64,000 bases of DNA from Flectobacillus roseus (GTDB lineage Bacteria; Bacteroidota; Bacteroidia; Cytophagales; Spirosomataceae), in assembly GCF_030056665.1 (NCBI RefSeq), contig NZ_JASHIG010000035.1; one strand, 5' to 3'. A model generated the notes under the pieces. It saw only the letters and a list, made by a program, of their open reading frames with translations, was not told the DNA's origin and searched no databases. Below, piece by piece: positions 25,647-37,300 of the stretch; position 1 is the first letter of the stretch; each line of letters starts with the position of its first letter. Made by a program: the position numbers and the translations under genes.

Positions 25647-26573
25647 ATGAAGGTATATTACGGAATTCAAGAATTTCAAAAACTAGAAAACGCAGTTGTT
25701 ACCAGTGGCACTTTTGATGGCGTGCATCTGGGACACCAAAAAATATTAAAAAGGCTTGCTGAAGTAGCGCAACAAACAGGAGGGGAAAGTGTAGTTATTA
25801 CTTTTTACCCGCATCCTCGCACGGTGGTGTCAGCCGATAATCAAGAAGTAAAACTCCTTTCAACTTTGGATGAAAAAATAGAATTGTTGACCCAAAATGG
25901 CGTCCAACATCTATTAGTGATTCCATTTACTAGAGAGTTTTCAGAACTTACCTCTGAGGAGTTTATCCAGAAAGTAATTATCAACACGATTGGCACTAAA
26001 ACTTTGGTGATTGGCTATGACCATCGCTTTGGGAAAAACCGAGAAGGAGGTTTTGACTATCTAGTACAAAATGCTAGTCGCTATGGTTTTGGCGTTGAGG
26101 AAATTTCACGCCAAGATATCGACCATATTGCGGTAAGCTCATCCAAGATTCGTAAGGCTATCCAAGATGGTGATATGACCCAAGCACAACATTTTTTAGG
26201 TCGTAATTACGATTTGAATGGCTTGGTGGTAAAAGGCAAACAGATAGGTCGTACCATTGGTTTTCCGACAGCTAATATACAAGTGCGTGAACAAACTAAA
26301 CTAGTTCCTCAAGATGGTGTCTATGCTGTTTGGGTATACTACAACGCCGAGAAATTGAGAGGAATGCTCAATATTGGTAACCGACCAACGGTAGATGGCA
26401 CTTACAAAACGATTGAAGTGAATATCCTAGATTTCAATAAAGAAATTTATGGAGAAAACCTAAAAGTAGAATTTGTTCAGAAAGTTAGAGCCGAACAAAA
26501 ATTCAATGGATTAGATGCATTGAAGGCGCAAATTACTCAAGACAAGCTAACGGTTTCTGATATTCTGAATTAG
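25647..26573 (+). CDS. ribF: Bifunctional riboflavin kinase/FAD synthetase
   Basis: A 308-residue RibF. The N-terminal nucleotidyltransferase domain carries VTSGTFDGVHLGHQKIL (HxGH-type motif) and GYDHRFGKNREGG. The C-terminal kinase domain, from about residue 185, carries GRTIGFPTANI (the PTAN motif) and GMLNIGNRPTV. It phosphorylates riboflavin to FMN and adenylates FMN to FAD. The order truB-ribF is common in Bacteroidota. It starts 17 bp after a terminator-like hairpin. Confidence 0.94.
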   Translation: MKVYYGIQEFQKLENAVVTSGTFDGVHLGHQKILKRLAEVAQQTGGESVVITFYPHPRTVVSADNQEVKLLSTLDEKIELLTQNGVQHLLVIPFTREFSELTSEEFIQKVIINTIGTKTLVIGYDHRFGKNREGGFDYLVQNASRYGFGVEEISRQDIDHIAVSSSKIRKAIQDGDMTQAQHFLGRNYDLNGLVVKGKQIGRTIGFPTANIQVREQTKLVPQDGVYAVWVYYNAEKLRGMLNIGNRPTVDGTYKTIEVNILDFNKEIYGENLKVEFVQKVRAEQKFNGLDALKAQITQDKLTVSDILN

Positions 26574-26584
26574 GGAGTCATTCT

Positions 26585-26622
26585 TTCAAATAGCTGATAA
26601 TGAGAGTTGTCAGCTATTTGAA
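26585..26622 (+). terminator. 13-bp stem after ribF
   Basis: TTCAAATAGCTGA (26585-26597) and TCAGCTATTTGAA (26610-26622) are exact complements. There is no T tract, so termination efficiency is uncertain. A further CTATTTGAAAGA at about 26645 offers an alternative pairing partner. Confidence 0.6.
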
Positions 26623-26750
26623 TCTATTGGTTCATCGTAAAGTTACTATTTGAAAGACAACAGAATATTATCGCCAATAAGACAACAGATATACCTTTAG
26701 TTTAATCTTTGTTAGAAGGCTTAAACAATCCTTAGATCAAAATTTGAGCA

Positions 26751-27233
26751 ATGACAGATATTTTATTAATCGATGCGGTATTGCCTGTTCAAAAATTTGA
26801 AGGAAAAGGAGGCTGGACATACGTGGCTTTACCTACCGTTGCTCAAAACCCACGAAATCCATTTGGTTGGTTACAAGTAAAAGGTTCTATAGATTCTTAT
26901 CAATTATCACGCTACAAATTGATGCCTATGGGCAATGGGCATTTGTTTTTACCTCTCAAAGCTGAGCTTCGTAAACAGATTAAAAAGCAGGTCGGAGATT
27001 CAGTGCATGTTCAACTTTTTTTGGACGAAAGTCCATTTTCTATCCCGTTCGAATTTACTGAATGTTTAGCGCTGGATTCCTCTGCAGAAAAAGTTTTTTA
27101 TAAACTCAACGAGAGTGAACAAGAAACGTTTATTAAATGGATTTTTTCTGCTAAAAATGAAGATATTCAGGTGGAAAGAATGGCTCAAACACTCAAAGAT
27201 TTAACAAATGGATTAAGCAAACCATCTCGATAA
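26751..27233 (+). CDS. DUF1905/YdeI-like protein
   Basis: A 160-residue cytoplasmic protein with a DUF1905 beta-barrel (residues 1-95: GGWTYVALP, GWLQVKGSIDSYQLSRYKLMPMGNGHLFLPL, RKQIKKQVGDSVHVQLFLD) followed by a helical tail matching the YdeI/OmpD-associated pattern (FYKLNESEQETFIKWIFSAK). YdeI relatives have been linked to bacteriocin tolerance, but a biochemical activity is not established. It stands alone between ribF and the Gfo/Idh gene. Confidence 0.75.
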   Translation: MTDILLIDAVLPVQKFEGKGGWTYVALPTVAQNPRNPFGWLQVKGSIDSYQLSRYKLMPMGNGHLFLPLKAELRKQIKKQVGDSVHVQLFLDESPFSIPFEFTECLALDSSAEKVFYKLNESEQETFIKWIFSAKNEDIQVERMAQTLKDLTNGLSKPSR

Positions 27234-27498
27234 TTCGATGATTTTTCTTTTCTATTTTTCTATGCTATCTACACTTTTGCTCCTCAAATAATTTCAACCA
27301 ACCAATATTTATTGTACTATTTTAAGAATGTTCGGTATAAACAGGATGGGGCATGATGGTTCGTCCTGAGACAATAGGTTATTTTACAATAAATAATTTG
27401 TAAAGTGCAAAGTATAAATAGTTGATTTAAAGCGTTTTTTTCTTTGCAAAACTTACTTTACAAACCTATGTTAACCGACAATAAAAGACCTTACCGAA

Positions 27499-28851
27499 AT
27501 GGAAAGTCAGGAAAACAATCTTAATCGAAGAGCATTTTTACAACAAACATCACTGGCATCAGCGGGCTTGTTTATGGCAAACTTGTCTGAAACACTTGGC
27601 AATACTACCACCAAACGCAAAGTAGCCATGGTGGGTACTGGTCATCGTGGAACAGGTATGTGGGGAACGCCAGTGGTAAAAGAATTTAGCGATGTAATTG
27701 AGTTTGTTGGTTTGTGTGACATCAATCCAGGACGTGCCGAAACAGCAAAGCAATTCTTGGGTGTAAATTGTAATGTTTACACAGATTTCGAGAAAATGAT
27801 GAAGGAAACCAAGCCCGATTTATTGATTGTAACCACAGTCGATGCTACGCACGATAAGTTTATTATTCGTGGGATGGAATTGGGTGCTGACATCATTACC
27901 GAAAAGCCAATGACTACTGATGAAGGAAAATGTCAGGCTATTTTGGATGCCGAAAAGCGTACTGGCAAAAAGGTGACGGTTACTTTTAATTATCGCTATT
28001 CGCCTCACCGTCAGAAGATTTATGAACTTTTGCGTGAAGGTGCTATTGGAAAAGTAACTTCTGTAGATTTTCACTGGTATTTGGATACCCGTCATGGTGC
28101 CGACTATTTCAGACGCTGGCACCGACTTCGTGAAAATTCTGGTTCGTTATGGGTTCACAAAGCAAGTCATCATTTTGATTTGTTGAACTGGTGGTTAGAA
28201 TCAGAGCCTGAATCCGTATATGCACAAGCGTCGCTTGAGCACTATGGAAAAAATGGCGAAAAACGAGGTAACAATTGTCGTTCGTGTGATTACAAGTCTT
28301 CTTGTAATTTTTATTGGGATATTACAAAAGATACCCGTTTGACAAAGCTTTATGTAGAAAACGAAAAGCATGATGGTTATTTAAGAGATGGCTGTGTGTT
28401 TAAAGAAGATATAAATATTTTCGATAAAATGGCCGCTACCATTCATTATGCTAACGGTGTCAACGTTGCCTATTCTTTAACCACTTATTCGCCTTACGAA
28501 GGATACAGAATAGCGTTTAACGGAACCAAAGGTCGCTTGGAGGCATGGATTAAGGAGTCGGGCAAAATGACCATTGAGAATTATGATGAACTGATGCTTT
28601 CTCGCAATTTTGGAGACATCGAATACATCAAAATTCAACAGGCTGAAGGACATGGTGGAGGCGATGCTCGCTTGAGAGATAAGATTTTTCGTAATCCAAA
28701 TGCCAAAGACACATACCGTCAGGCGGCAGGAAGTCGTGATGGAGCAATGGCTATCTTAGTTGGGATAGCAGCAAGAAAAAGCTCAGACACAGGACAACCT
28801 GTAAAGATAGCCTCATTGACCGACCTAAAACCATTGGCAGTAAAATCGTAA
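27499..28851 (+). CDS. Tat-exported Gfo/Idh/MocA-family oxidoreductase
   Basis: A 450-residue protein. The N terminus has a twin-arginine signal (NRRAFLQQTSLASAGLFMANL). A Rossmann domain follows (VAMVGTGHRGTGMWG, then FVGLCDINPGRAE), with the family EKPMTTDEGKC motif near residue 138 whose Lys is the usual catalytic/NAD-site residue. The C-terminal substrate domain includes a four-cysteine segment, NCRSCDYKSSCNFY (about residues 258-271), which looks like a small metal site. Secreted relatives in Bacteroidota act on sugars, including glycosidases that work through transient oxidation. The SusC/SusD pair downstream supports a carbohydrate role (inference). Confidence 0.83.
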   Translation: MESQENNLNRRAFLQQTSLASAGLFMANLSETLGNTTTKRKVAMVGTGHRGTGMWGTPVVKEFSDVIEFVGLCDINPGRAETAKQFLGVNCNVYTDFEKMMKETKPDLLIVTTVDATHDKFIIRGMELGADIITEKPMTTDEGKCQAILDAEKRTGKKVTVTFNYRYSPHRQKIYELLREGAIGKVTSVDFHWYLDTRHGADYFRRWHRLRENSGSLWVHKASHHFDLLNWWLESEPESVYAQASLEHYGKNGEKRGNNCRSCDYKSSCNFYWDITKDTRLTKLYVENEKHDGYLRDGCVFKEDINIFDKMAATIHYANGVNVAYSLTTYSPYEGYRIAFNGTKGRLEAWIKESGKMTIENYDELMLSRNFGDIEYIKIQQAEGHGGGDARLRDKIFRNPNAKDTYRQAAGSRDGAMAILVGIAARKSSDTGQPVKIASLTDLKPLAVKS

Positions 28852-29350
28852 GAGATACCATCAAGATGCCTAAAAGCACTTGATTAAAATGCTTGAGGCT
28901 GTAAGCCGTAGGCATTAGGCAAAAAAGATTCAATTATTTCGTGAGAAATACTTTTCATCTCATAGCCTACAGCATAAAGCCTAGAGCTTAATAAAAGTAA
29001 AATTTAAAATGTGCTTTATGCTTTCAGGTAACGGCTTTTAACCATGGGCATTCGGCAAAACATATCTATCGTTACTAAAAAGCTTTTTTACACTCTTTGC
29101 CTTGTGCCTGTTGCCTTGTCCCTAAAATAAAAAACTTAAAATACCTGACTTCTAAATATTTAATTCTAAGACACTATTTGCGCTAATGAAAAGCTTTCCA
29201 GAACCTTTATGAAAAATAAGGGGGCTAGGCTTTTCATTGCCTTTTTGTACCTAGTGTCCTTCAAATTATTTATAAAAAGACAGTACATAAATCGTAAAAC
29301 AGAGGCTCGAACCCTTCATTATCTTTTAATCCAAATTAAAAACAGACTAT
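28852..29350. repeat. 499-bp gap with interspersed repeat copy B
   Basis: No gene. The first 280 bp are made of permuted words such as GCCGTAGGCATTAGGC, AGCCTACAGCATAAAGCC and GCCTAGAGCTTA. The segment about 29031-29126 aligns with 11861-11957 over nearly its whole length. The last 120 bp before the susC-like start presumably hold its promoter. Confidence 0.72.
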
Positions 29351-32300
29351 ATGAGATCAATTAGACAATTTGTATGGATCGTTTTGTGCTTGCTTTCTTA
29401 TGTTGGCTTGGCACAAGAACGAGTGGTGACTGGTAAAATTACCGACGCATCGAACAACCAAGGAGTTCCTGGTGTGAGTGTGTTGGTAAAAGGAAGCCAG
29501 CGTGGTGTTACTTCTGACGTAAATGGTGGTTATTCTATTTCTGTTGGTAAAGGTGCAGTGATTGTGTTTACTTCAGTAGGTTATGAAAAACTAGAAGTAG
29601 CGATTGACGGTCAAACAAAACAAGATGTAAGTTTAAAGCCAGATATTAAATCGTTGGATGAGGTTGTGGTAGTTGGTTATGGTACTCAGAAAAAAGCGAA
29701 CGTAACAGGCGCAATGGCCAATTTCAATGCCAAAGATTTGGATCAACGTCCGATTGCTCGTGTTGACCAAGCTTTGGTTGGACAATTAGCTGGGGTACAA
29801 GTAAAACAAACTTCAGGTACACCCGGTAAAGGTTTTAGTGTGCAAGTACGTGGCTCAGGTTCAATTTCGGCTAGTAATGAGCCTTTGTATGTAATTGATG
29901 GTTTTCCATTAGAAACTTCTGGACAAAATGCCTCAGGGGGTTTCAGTACAGGTAACCCATTAGACAATATCAACCCTAACGATATTGAAAATATTCAGGT
30001 ATTAAAAGATGCTTCTTCTGCCGCGATTTATGGTTCAAGAGCTGCCAATGGTGTTGTTTTGATTACTACTAAAAAAGGTCAGGAAGGAAAAGCAAAAATT
30101 ACTTTTAACGCTTATTCAGGTATTACCAAAGCCGTTAGAATGTTGGATATGTTAAGTGCTGACGAGTGGGTTGACCGTGCTACAGAGATGATTAATGCAC
30201 AGTGGGTAGCATCTGGTGTAGGTCGTACAGCTTCTCAAACTACTGCTCAAAGAAGAGCTATCCTTGGGTTGGCTTCTACAGCGGTAAACTCAAACTTGAT
30301 GTTGGATGACCGTTGGGCTCAAGACGGACATCCGGGCTTGACTTATACTGATTGGCAAAAGGAGGCGTTCAGAACAGGTAAGGTAAATAACTATCAGTTG
30401 TCTGCAAGTGGAGGAAATAACTATGTGAAGTACTATGTATCAGGTAACATGACTCACCAAGATGGTACAGTTTTGAATACCTATTACCGTAACTATTCAG
30501 CTCGTGCTAACGTAGAAGTAAAAGCAAACGAAAGATTAAAGTTTGGTGTAAACTTAGCCCCATCATACTCGGAAGCAAATGACCCAGGTGTTGAAGGGAA
30601 AGATGCTATTTTGCATATTGTAGCGGGTATGACGCCAGTACAAGAAAATGGTTTGGATGCTAACACGGGTCAATATGGTCAATATCCATGGAGTGTGAGC
30701 CGTAACAGTCCTATTCGTCAATTGGAAAACAACATTGGTCTTACGAAGACATTTAGAACGATTTTCTCAACTTTTGTAGATTATCAATTGGCAAAAGGAT
30801 TGACATTCAGAAGCTCGATCAACTTTGATAATACTGATTTATCGACTAAAAGATACAGTCCAGACTGGGTAAATGGTAGTTTGTCTGCACGTACTACAAC
30901 ACCAGGCTTATCTACTTCAGGTAGTTTCTCTACGTTGAAAAAACAAACTTTAGTAAATGAAAATACCTTGTCGTATTCTACTACAATCAACCAAGACCAT
31001 GATATTTCGGCAGTAGCTGGTTATGCGTATAACTTGACAAAAATTGGAACATCAACGATGTCATCAAATGGTGGTTATAACAGTAGTACCATTACAAGTT
31101 TGAATGCGGCAGTAAGTGTAACAGGTAATACCAACGAAACACAAAACGTATTGTTGTCGTATTTTGGTCGTGTGCAATACGGTTACAAAGGCAAATACTT
31201 ATTATCAGCTAGTGTTCGTCGTGATGGTTCTTCTCGTTTTGGTGATAACAACAAATGGGGTTTATTCCCATCAGCTTCTATCGGTTGGAGATTGAGTGAA
31301 GAAGATTTTATGAAGAATGTATCTTCGGTTAGTGACTTAAAATTGCGTGCAAGCTGGGGTAAAGCTGGTAACTATAACATTGGTGATTACAGCAGTATTT
31401 CTACTTTGGGCTTCTATAACTACGATTTTGGCGGTGCTCAGGCAGGTGGTCAAGCACCAAACCGTATTTCTAACCCAGATTTAACTTGGGAAAAATCACA
31501 AACAATTGATGTTGGTTTGGATGTTGGTTTCTTGAAAAACCGTTTCACAGCATCATTTGACTTTTATACAAAACGCAATACGGATTTGTTATTGAACGTA
31601 CCTGTTCCTCAAGCTACTGGTTTTGCTACCTCATTGACTAATATAGGTGAAGTTTTGAACAAAGGTTGGGAATTGGAGGTGACTTCTCGTAATATCAACA
31701 ACTCGTCTTTCCAATGGACTACATCTGTGAACTTAAGTCATAACGAAAACCAAGTAGTTCACTTAGGGCAAGGCGACGCAACGATTTATATCCCATCGTC
31801 ATTTGATATTCCTCACAGTGTATTGCAAGTTGGCGAACCAATGTATGCTTATCACCTAGTAAAGCAAGTAGGTATTTTGACACAAGCCGATATTGATAAC
31901 AAAGTAGCTTTATTCGGTACACAAACTGTTGGTGATCCGAAATATTTTGATGCGAATGGTGATGGTAAAATCGATGCTAATGACCGTGTGTATGCAGGCA
32001 AGCCGAACCCTGATTTGGTATATGGTATGACAAACACATTCAAATACAAGGGTTTTGATTTGACTGTATTAGTGCAAGGTCAATCAGGTGGATATGTATA
32101 TTCATTGTTCGGTCGTGCGGTTGACAGAACTGGTCAAGGTTACACCGACAACGCTTTGGGTATTTACAGAGACCGTTGGCGTTCGGTAGATAATCCAGGT
32201 GCTGGTTTGAGGGGTAAAGCTTATTCTACATTTGGACGTATCAAAAATACTGACTGGTTGTGGTCATCAGATTACTGGAGAGTTCGTAACATCACTTTAG

Positions 32301-32521
32301 GATATGATTTGGGTCAAGTAATCAGCAAAAAATATGTAAAAGGTGCTCGTATTTATTTCACTGCCGAAAACTGGTTTGGTGCTGACAAGTACAAAGGTGG
32401 TTGGAACCCAGATGCAGTAAATACGAACTTAAGTGGTGACAGCTCATTCCCACAAGGCGGTGATTACGGCGGTTTACCATTGTCTCGTTCTTTGATTTTA
32501 GGTCTTAACTTGACATTCTAA
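29351..32521 (+). CDS. SusC/RagA-type TonB-dependent outer-membrane transporter
   Basis: A 1056-residue SusC-family protein. A signal peptide (ends near GLAQE) is followed by a carboxypeptidase-regulatory-like domain (VVTGKITDASNNQGVPGVSVLVKG), the SusC signature SLDEVVVVGYGTQKKANVTGA, a plug domain with the family motif IQVLKDASSAAIYGSRAANGVVLITTKKG, and a 22-strand barrel. It works with the downstream SusD-like lipoprotein to take up glycans or other large nutrients. No glycoside hydrolase is directly attached; the upstream oxidoreductase is the only candidate partner, so the substrate is unknown. Confidence 0.93.
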   Translation: MRSIRQFVWIVLCLLSYVGLAQERVVTGKITDASNNQGVPGVSVLVKGSQRGVTSDVNGGYSISVGKGAVIVFTSVGYEKLEVAIDGQTKQDVSLKPDIKSLDEVVVVGYGTQKKANVTGAMANFNAKDLDQRPIARVDQALVGQLAGVQVKQTSGTPGKGFSVQVRGSGSISASNEPLYVIDGFPLETSGQNASGGFSTGNPLDNINPNDIENIQVLKDASSAAIYGSRAANGVVLITTKKGQEGKAKITFNAYSGITKAVRMLDMLSADEWVDRATEMINAQWVASGVGRTASQTTAQRRAILGLASTAVNSNLMLDDRWAQDGHPGLTYTDWQKEAFRTGKVNNYQLSASGGNNYVKYYVSGNMTHQDGTVLNTYYRNYSARANVEVKANERLKFGVNLAPSYSEANDPGVEGKDAILHIVAGMTPVQENGLDANTGQYGQYPWSVSRNSPIRQLENNIGLTKTFRTIFSTFVDYQLAKGLTFRSSINFDNTDLSTKRYSPDWVNGSLSARTTTPGLSTSGSFSTLKKQTLVNENTLSYSTTINQDHDISAVAGYAYNLTKIGTSTMSSNGGYNSSTITSLNAAVSVTGNTNETQNVLLSYFGRVQYGYKGKYLLSASVRRDGSSRFGDNNKWGLFPSASIGWRLSEEDFMKNVSSVSDLKLRASWGKAGNYNIGDYSSISTLGFYNYDFGGAQAGGQAPNRISNPDLTWEKSQTIDVGLDVGFLKNRFTASFDFYTKRNTDLLLNVPVPQATGFATSLTNIGEVLNKGWELEVTSRNINNSSFQWTTSVNLSHNENQVVHLGQGDATIYIPSSFDIPHSVLQVGEPMYAYHLVKQVGILTQADIDNKVALFGTQTVGDPKYFDANGDGKIDANDRVYAGKPNPDLVYGMTNTFKYKGFDLTVLVQGQSGGYVYSLFGRAVDRTGQGYTDNALGIYRDRWRSVDNPGAGLRGKAYSTFGRIKNTDWLWSSDYWRVRNITLGYDLGQVISKKYVKGARIYFTAENWFGADKYKGGWNPDAVNTNLSGDSSFPQGGDYGGLPLSRSLILGLNLTF

Positions 32522-32614
32522 TGAGGCATTGAGGGTTGGGTGTTTGTTGAAAAGTACCCAACCTCTACCCAAAGCCAAAAGATCATATCCTTTACAGATA
32601 ATTTTATTGACAAC

Positions 32615-34108
32615 ATGAAAAAAGTATTTTTATATATAGCATTGGCCGCTTTAGGGTTGACAAGTTGTACAGATGAACTTGACCAAACACCTATTTCGAG
32701 TGCCACAACTTTGACATTTTATCAGACTAACAACGACTTCTTACAAGGTATAAATGCCGTTTATGCTTCATTGTCGGCTTATCCTGAGCGCCAATTGAAT
32801 TTATCAGAAACTCGCTCAGATAACTTGTATGCAGTATCTGACGGTGGTGTGCGTGACTGGGAAGGTATCAACTCTTTCCATCAAACGATTTCTTCGAACC
32901 CGTATATTGCTGAGGCTTGGAGTGCCAACTACAGTGGTATTTTTAAGGCGAATAACTTCTTAGACCAGTTGACAAAAAATGGATCTGTGATTACTGACCC
33001 TGCTTTGAAAACTCGTTTTGAAGCTGAAGCTCGTTATTTGCGTGCTATGTTCTATTTTGACTTGGTGCGTTGGTTTGGTAAAGTACCAGTAATTGATAAA
33101 GTAGTTTCACAAAACGAAGCTCTTGAAATAGGTCGTTCTTCGGTAGCTGATGTTTACAAATTGATCATTTCTGATTTACAGTTTGCTGCAACAAATTTAC
33201 CTGTAAGTTATACTACGACCAATGTTGGTCGTGCTACAAATAATGCTGCAAAAAGCTTATTGGCTTTGGTTTATATGACTCGTTCGGGGGCTACTTATGG
33301 TATCGAAGGGCCAGGGATCAACTCAAATGAATGGTCACAAGCATTAACCTTGTTGAATGATGTGATTAGCTCTGGAAAATATTCACTTCAAAGTACTTAT
33401 GCGGGCGTTTTCTCTTACACAAATGAAAACAATAGCGAAGTAGTTTTTGATGTGCAATATATCAGTGGTGGCTTGGGCTTAGGAGCAAGTTTCCCTTGGA
33501 TGTTGGCTCCAGATACTTATTTTACAGCCAATGGCTTGGGTGCACAAGGTGGTTTGACCATCCGTCCAGTTTCTTCAGATTTAGTAAGTACTTATGAAGC
33601 AGCTGATGTTCGTAGATCATTCTCAATCTTGACTGGATATACTTCAAATGGTGTACAAGAAACACGTCCATTTTTTAAGAAATATCTTGATTTGTCAAAA
33701 TATGGTAAAAGCCGTACTGACTGGCCTATCAACTTTATCGTGACTCGTTATGCAGATATCTTGTTGTTAAAAGCTGAATGTCTATTGCGTACCAATAATG
33801 GTGTTGCAACTGACGAAGCTATTGCCTTAGTGAACCAAGTGCGTAAACGTGCTGGCTTGGCAAACATTACTACGTTGACCCTAGATGGACTTTTGGCAGA
33901 ACGTCGTAAAGAGTTTGCTGCAGAAGGTTCGAGATGGCATGACTTAGTACGTTTTGGCGTAGTTGATAAAGTGATGGCTGCATGGATTCCTAAAGAAGAT
34001 GTGTTGAAGCAAATGAAATCATTTACTACTAACTACATCATCTATCCAATTCCTCAAACAGAAATTGATGTAAAAACTGGTCTATATACACAAAACGCGG
34101 GATACTAG
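32615..34108 (+). CDS. SusD/RagB-family nutrient-binding lipoprotein
   Basis: The Met at 32615 is chosen because it gives a lipoprotein signal (MKKVFLYIALAALGLTSC); the upstream in-frame start at 32540 would place 25 extra residues before it. The mature 497-residue precursor shows the SusD fold: N-terminal TPR-like helices (ARYLRAMFYFDLVRWFGKVPV) and the C-terminal block RYADILLLKAECLLRTNN, LVNQVRKRAGL and LLAERRKEFAAEGSRWHDLVRFG. It forms the lid of the SusC transporter encoded 93 bp upstream. A strong terminator follows. Confidence 0.93.
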   Translation: MKKVFLYIALAALGLTSCTDELDQTPISSATTLTFYQTNNDFLQGINAVYASLSAYPERQLNLSETRSDNLYAVSDGGVRDWEGINSFHQTISSNPYIAEAWSANYSGIFKANNFLDQLTKNGSVITDPALKTRFEAEARYLRAMFYFDLVRWFGKVPVIDKVVSQNEALEIGRSSVADVYKLIISDLQFAATNLPVSYTTTNVGRATNNAAKSLLALVYMTRSGATYGIEGPGINSNEWSQALTLLNDVISSGKYSLQSTYAGVFSYTNENNSEVVFDVQYISGGLGLGASFPWMLAPDTYFTANGLGAQGGLTIRPVSSDLVSTYEAADVRRSFSILTGYTSNGVQETRPFFKKYLDLSKYGKSRTDWPINFIVTRYADILLLKAECLLRTNNGVATDEAIALVNQVRKRAGLANITTLTLDGLLAERRKEFAAEGSRWHDLVRFGVVDKVMAAWIPKEDVLKQMKSFTTNYIIYPIPQTEIDVKTGLYTQNAGY

Positions 34109-34242
34109 ATTGTCAAGAAGTTGTGAATGAGAAGTTGTACTTTGATTTCCAAGTTTAATACACTTATCTAGTTTGGGGCTTGAATTTAGTTTTTATGATA
34201 TTCTAAAGGCTAATTTCCTAATATACCTCCGCTATCTTCACG

Positions 34243-34277
34243 ACGGCTTGAGTTGTAATGACTCAAGCCGTTTTTTG
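34243..34277 (+). terminator. Intrinsic terminator after the SusCD pair
   Basis: ACGGCTTGAGT (34243-34253) and ACTCAAGCCGT (34261-34271) are perfect 11-bp arms with a 7-base loop, followed by T6. It isolates the SusCD unit from the LanB-like gene. Confidence 0.9.
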
Positions 34278-34378
34278 TAGGTAAGAAATTACAGTTCTCG
34301 AAATAAATTCCTTCTAAATCTTTATTTTTCGTCGATTAACTATAAATTGCGTCAAAAGTAAAACTGAGCATTTGACAC

Positions 34379-37300
34379 ATGACAACTAATTATCAATTCC
34401 TACCCCAACTCATAATTCGTACACCTGCATTTGCTTTTAATGATGATTTTGATGAAAATTTTCTTTTTCAATTATTAGAAAATCCTCAATTCACTGAAGC
34501 CTTATATTTAGCATCCCCTGTACTTTTTGAAGAAGCCAAAGCTTTAAAAAATCAAGAAAAAGTGGATGCCAAGAAGAAGCAAAAAGTCTTATTTTCTTTA
34601 TCAAAATACTACACACGGATGTGTTCGAGGTGTACGCCATTTGGACTCTTTGCTGGTTGTGCTATCGCCGAATGGAGTGACCAAACTTCTATCCAATTTG
34701 CAGAATCCTTCCACCGACATACTCGCTTAGATATGCACTATGCTGGCGCTTTGGCACAGCGTTTAGCCGAAATTCCAGAGATTGCCCAACGAATTCTTTA
34801 CTATCCCAATTCGAGTCAGTATAGACTAGGAGAGGAGTTTCGCTATGTGGAATACCGTTATGTAAATGGAAAGCGACAGCATCAGATTTCGGCCATTGAT
34901 TATTCGCCCTATATCGATTTTATTTTGCAAAAAGCACAGTCGGGTGCTACCTTACTCGAACTGGCGTCATCTTTGGTAGAAGACGAAATTACGCTGGAGC
35001 AGGCGCTAGATTTTGTGGCAGAACTGATTAACGCTCAGCTCTTAGTTAGTGAGTTAGAACCTGCCATTACGGGTGACACTTTTACACAACAACTCATTAC
35101 GATTCTTGCCCGAATCAATCACAACGGAGATTTAGAAGGTATTTTATCAATTCTTCAAAAGGTTGAAGAAGCTTTACAGAATATTGATAAACAGGCTTAT
35201 AATGCTGTTGAGTCTTATGCTCAAATTATGGAATTACTTCAGCCTTTGGGGATTCCCTTTGAGGAAGGCAAACTCTTTCAGACGGACAGAATCAATCAGC
35301 TCGAGCAGACTTTCATTCAAAAAGATATACAGGAGGATATATGTGAGGCAATTGAGCTTCTTTATCAAGCACAAACCCCAAGCGAAAATGGTACGCTACA
35401 ACAATTTATCGACCAATTTTATGAACGATACGATGCGCAGGAAGTACCTCTGCTAGTAGCTTTGGATACTGAGGCGGGCATAGGATATGGCATAACTGGC
35501 AAAAATCAGTTGACGCCAATAGCAGAAGGCTTGAGTGCTAAAGGACAGGTATCTTCCACAAAATCGTGGCAAATGGGTGATTGGGAGCAATATCTGTTTC
35601 AACAATGGCTCGAAGCCTACCGACAAAAGGCCTTTCAAATTGACTTACAGGAGAAAGATATTGCCCAACTATATTCTGATAAGCCTCCCATGGCGGCGTC
35701 TATTCCAGTGATGTTTCGTCTTACAGGAGATAACCAATATCCCTTGTATCTCGAAAATATTGGAGGCTCAAGTGCAGTCAATATCATCGGTCGTTTTGCG
35801 CATGCTTCTGAGGGAATATGGTCGGTGGCAAAGGAAATAACCACCCAAGAACAAGCACAGAATCCAGAGGTTATTTTGGCAGAAATTGTACATCTTCCCG
35901 AAAATCGTGTCGGAAATATAATTCTTCACCCTGCTTTTCGGCCTTATGAAATTCCTTATTTGGCAAAATCTTCGGTAGAGTCAGCCTATCAACTGTCTTT
36001 GGATGATTTGATGGTGTCGGTGGATATTATGGCTAGAAAAGTGATTTTACGCTCGAAAAGGCTACAAAAAGAAATAGTGCCAAGATTGAGCAATGCCCAC
36101 AATTATATCCATAATGCTGTTCCTGTGTATCGTTTTTTAGGCGATTTGCAGCACCAAGGTCAGACAAATTCTGTAGGTATCAACTGGCAAAAAGTTTATC
36201 CTGACGCTTCTTTTTACCCAAGAGTTTGTTTTAAAAATATGATTTTAGAACCAGCTACTTGGCAATTGCAACGCAAGGATTTTGAAAAATTACTCAAACA
36301 ACCAGAAAATCAAGAAGCGTTAGATTTATTCCTTGAAGAATGGAAACTACCTCAACGATTTGTTTTATCTGATTCGGATAATGAATTGTTGGTCAATACC
36401 CACAATTCTTTGAGTATTCAAACCTTTTTAGATACCATCAAAAATAGGTCTGAAATTATCCTCAAAGAGTTTTTACATCATCCAGAAGCGAACATTTTTC
36501 AAAATAATCAGCAAAAAGGCTTTACCAATCAGGTAGTTGCATTTTTAGTAAAAAAAGAAAAGCATTATTCTTCAAAGCCAACTGTCGCAAAGCCTCTTGA
36601 ATCTACACAAAGGTCATTTGCCTTGGGTTCTGAGTGGCTCTATTATAAGATTTATTGTGGCATACAGTCGGCAGAGGTTATTCTTTCGGAGGCGATTACA
36701 CCTGTGCTAACCTACTTGAAAGACGCTAATTTGATTGATAATTGGTTCTTTATCCGTTATGCGGATCCAGAAAAACATATTCGATTGCGATTCCATTTGA
36801 AAGATGTAAATACTATAGCCCTAGTATTGACAACTATTAATCAGGCACTTTTAGTATTTAAGGAAAACAATCGAATATCTAAAATCTTGGTGGATACCTA
36901 TGAACGAGAATTGGAAAGATATGGAGCAAATATTATAGAAGAAACCGAACAATGGTTTGGGGCTGATAGCGATATGGTGCTTGGTTTTATCAATGCAACT
37001 TCGAAAGAAAATAGGGATGATTTACGATGGATATTTGCTTGTAAGGCATTGGATATCCTGTTGAATGATTTTGACTGTACTACCCAAGCCAAGTATGCTT
37101 TGATGGAGTCGATGAGAGATAGCTTTGCCAGAGAATTTAATCTGGACAAGCCAATGAAACTATTGTTGGATGCAAAATTTAGGGAAAACCGTAAAGTACT
37201 CGAACAATTTTTGGTTTTGGAATTAGAAGACGAGCACGAATATGCGCCACTTTTATCGCTCATTCAAGCTCGTTCGATGAATTCTACCAGTATTGTCAAA

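Noticed and set aside
34109..34378. Search for a precursor peptide between susD and the LanB gene
   Set aside because: Only frames of 8-14 codons were found, plus a terminator; none resembles a RiPP leader.
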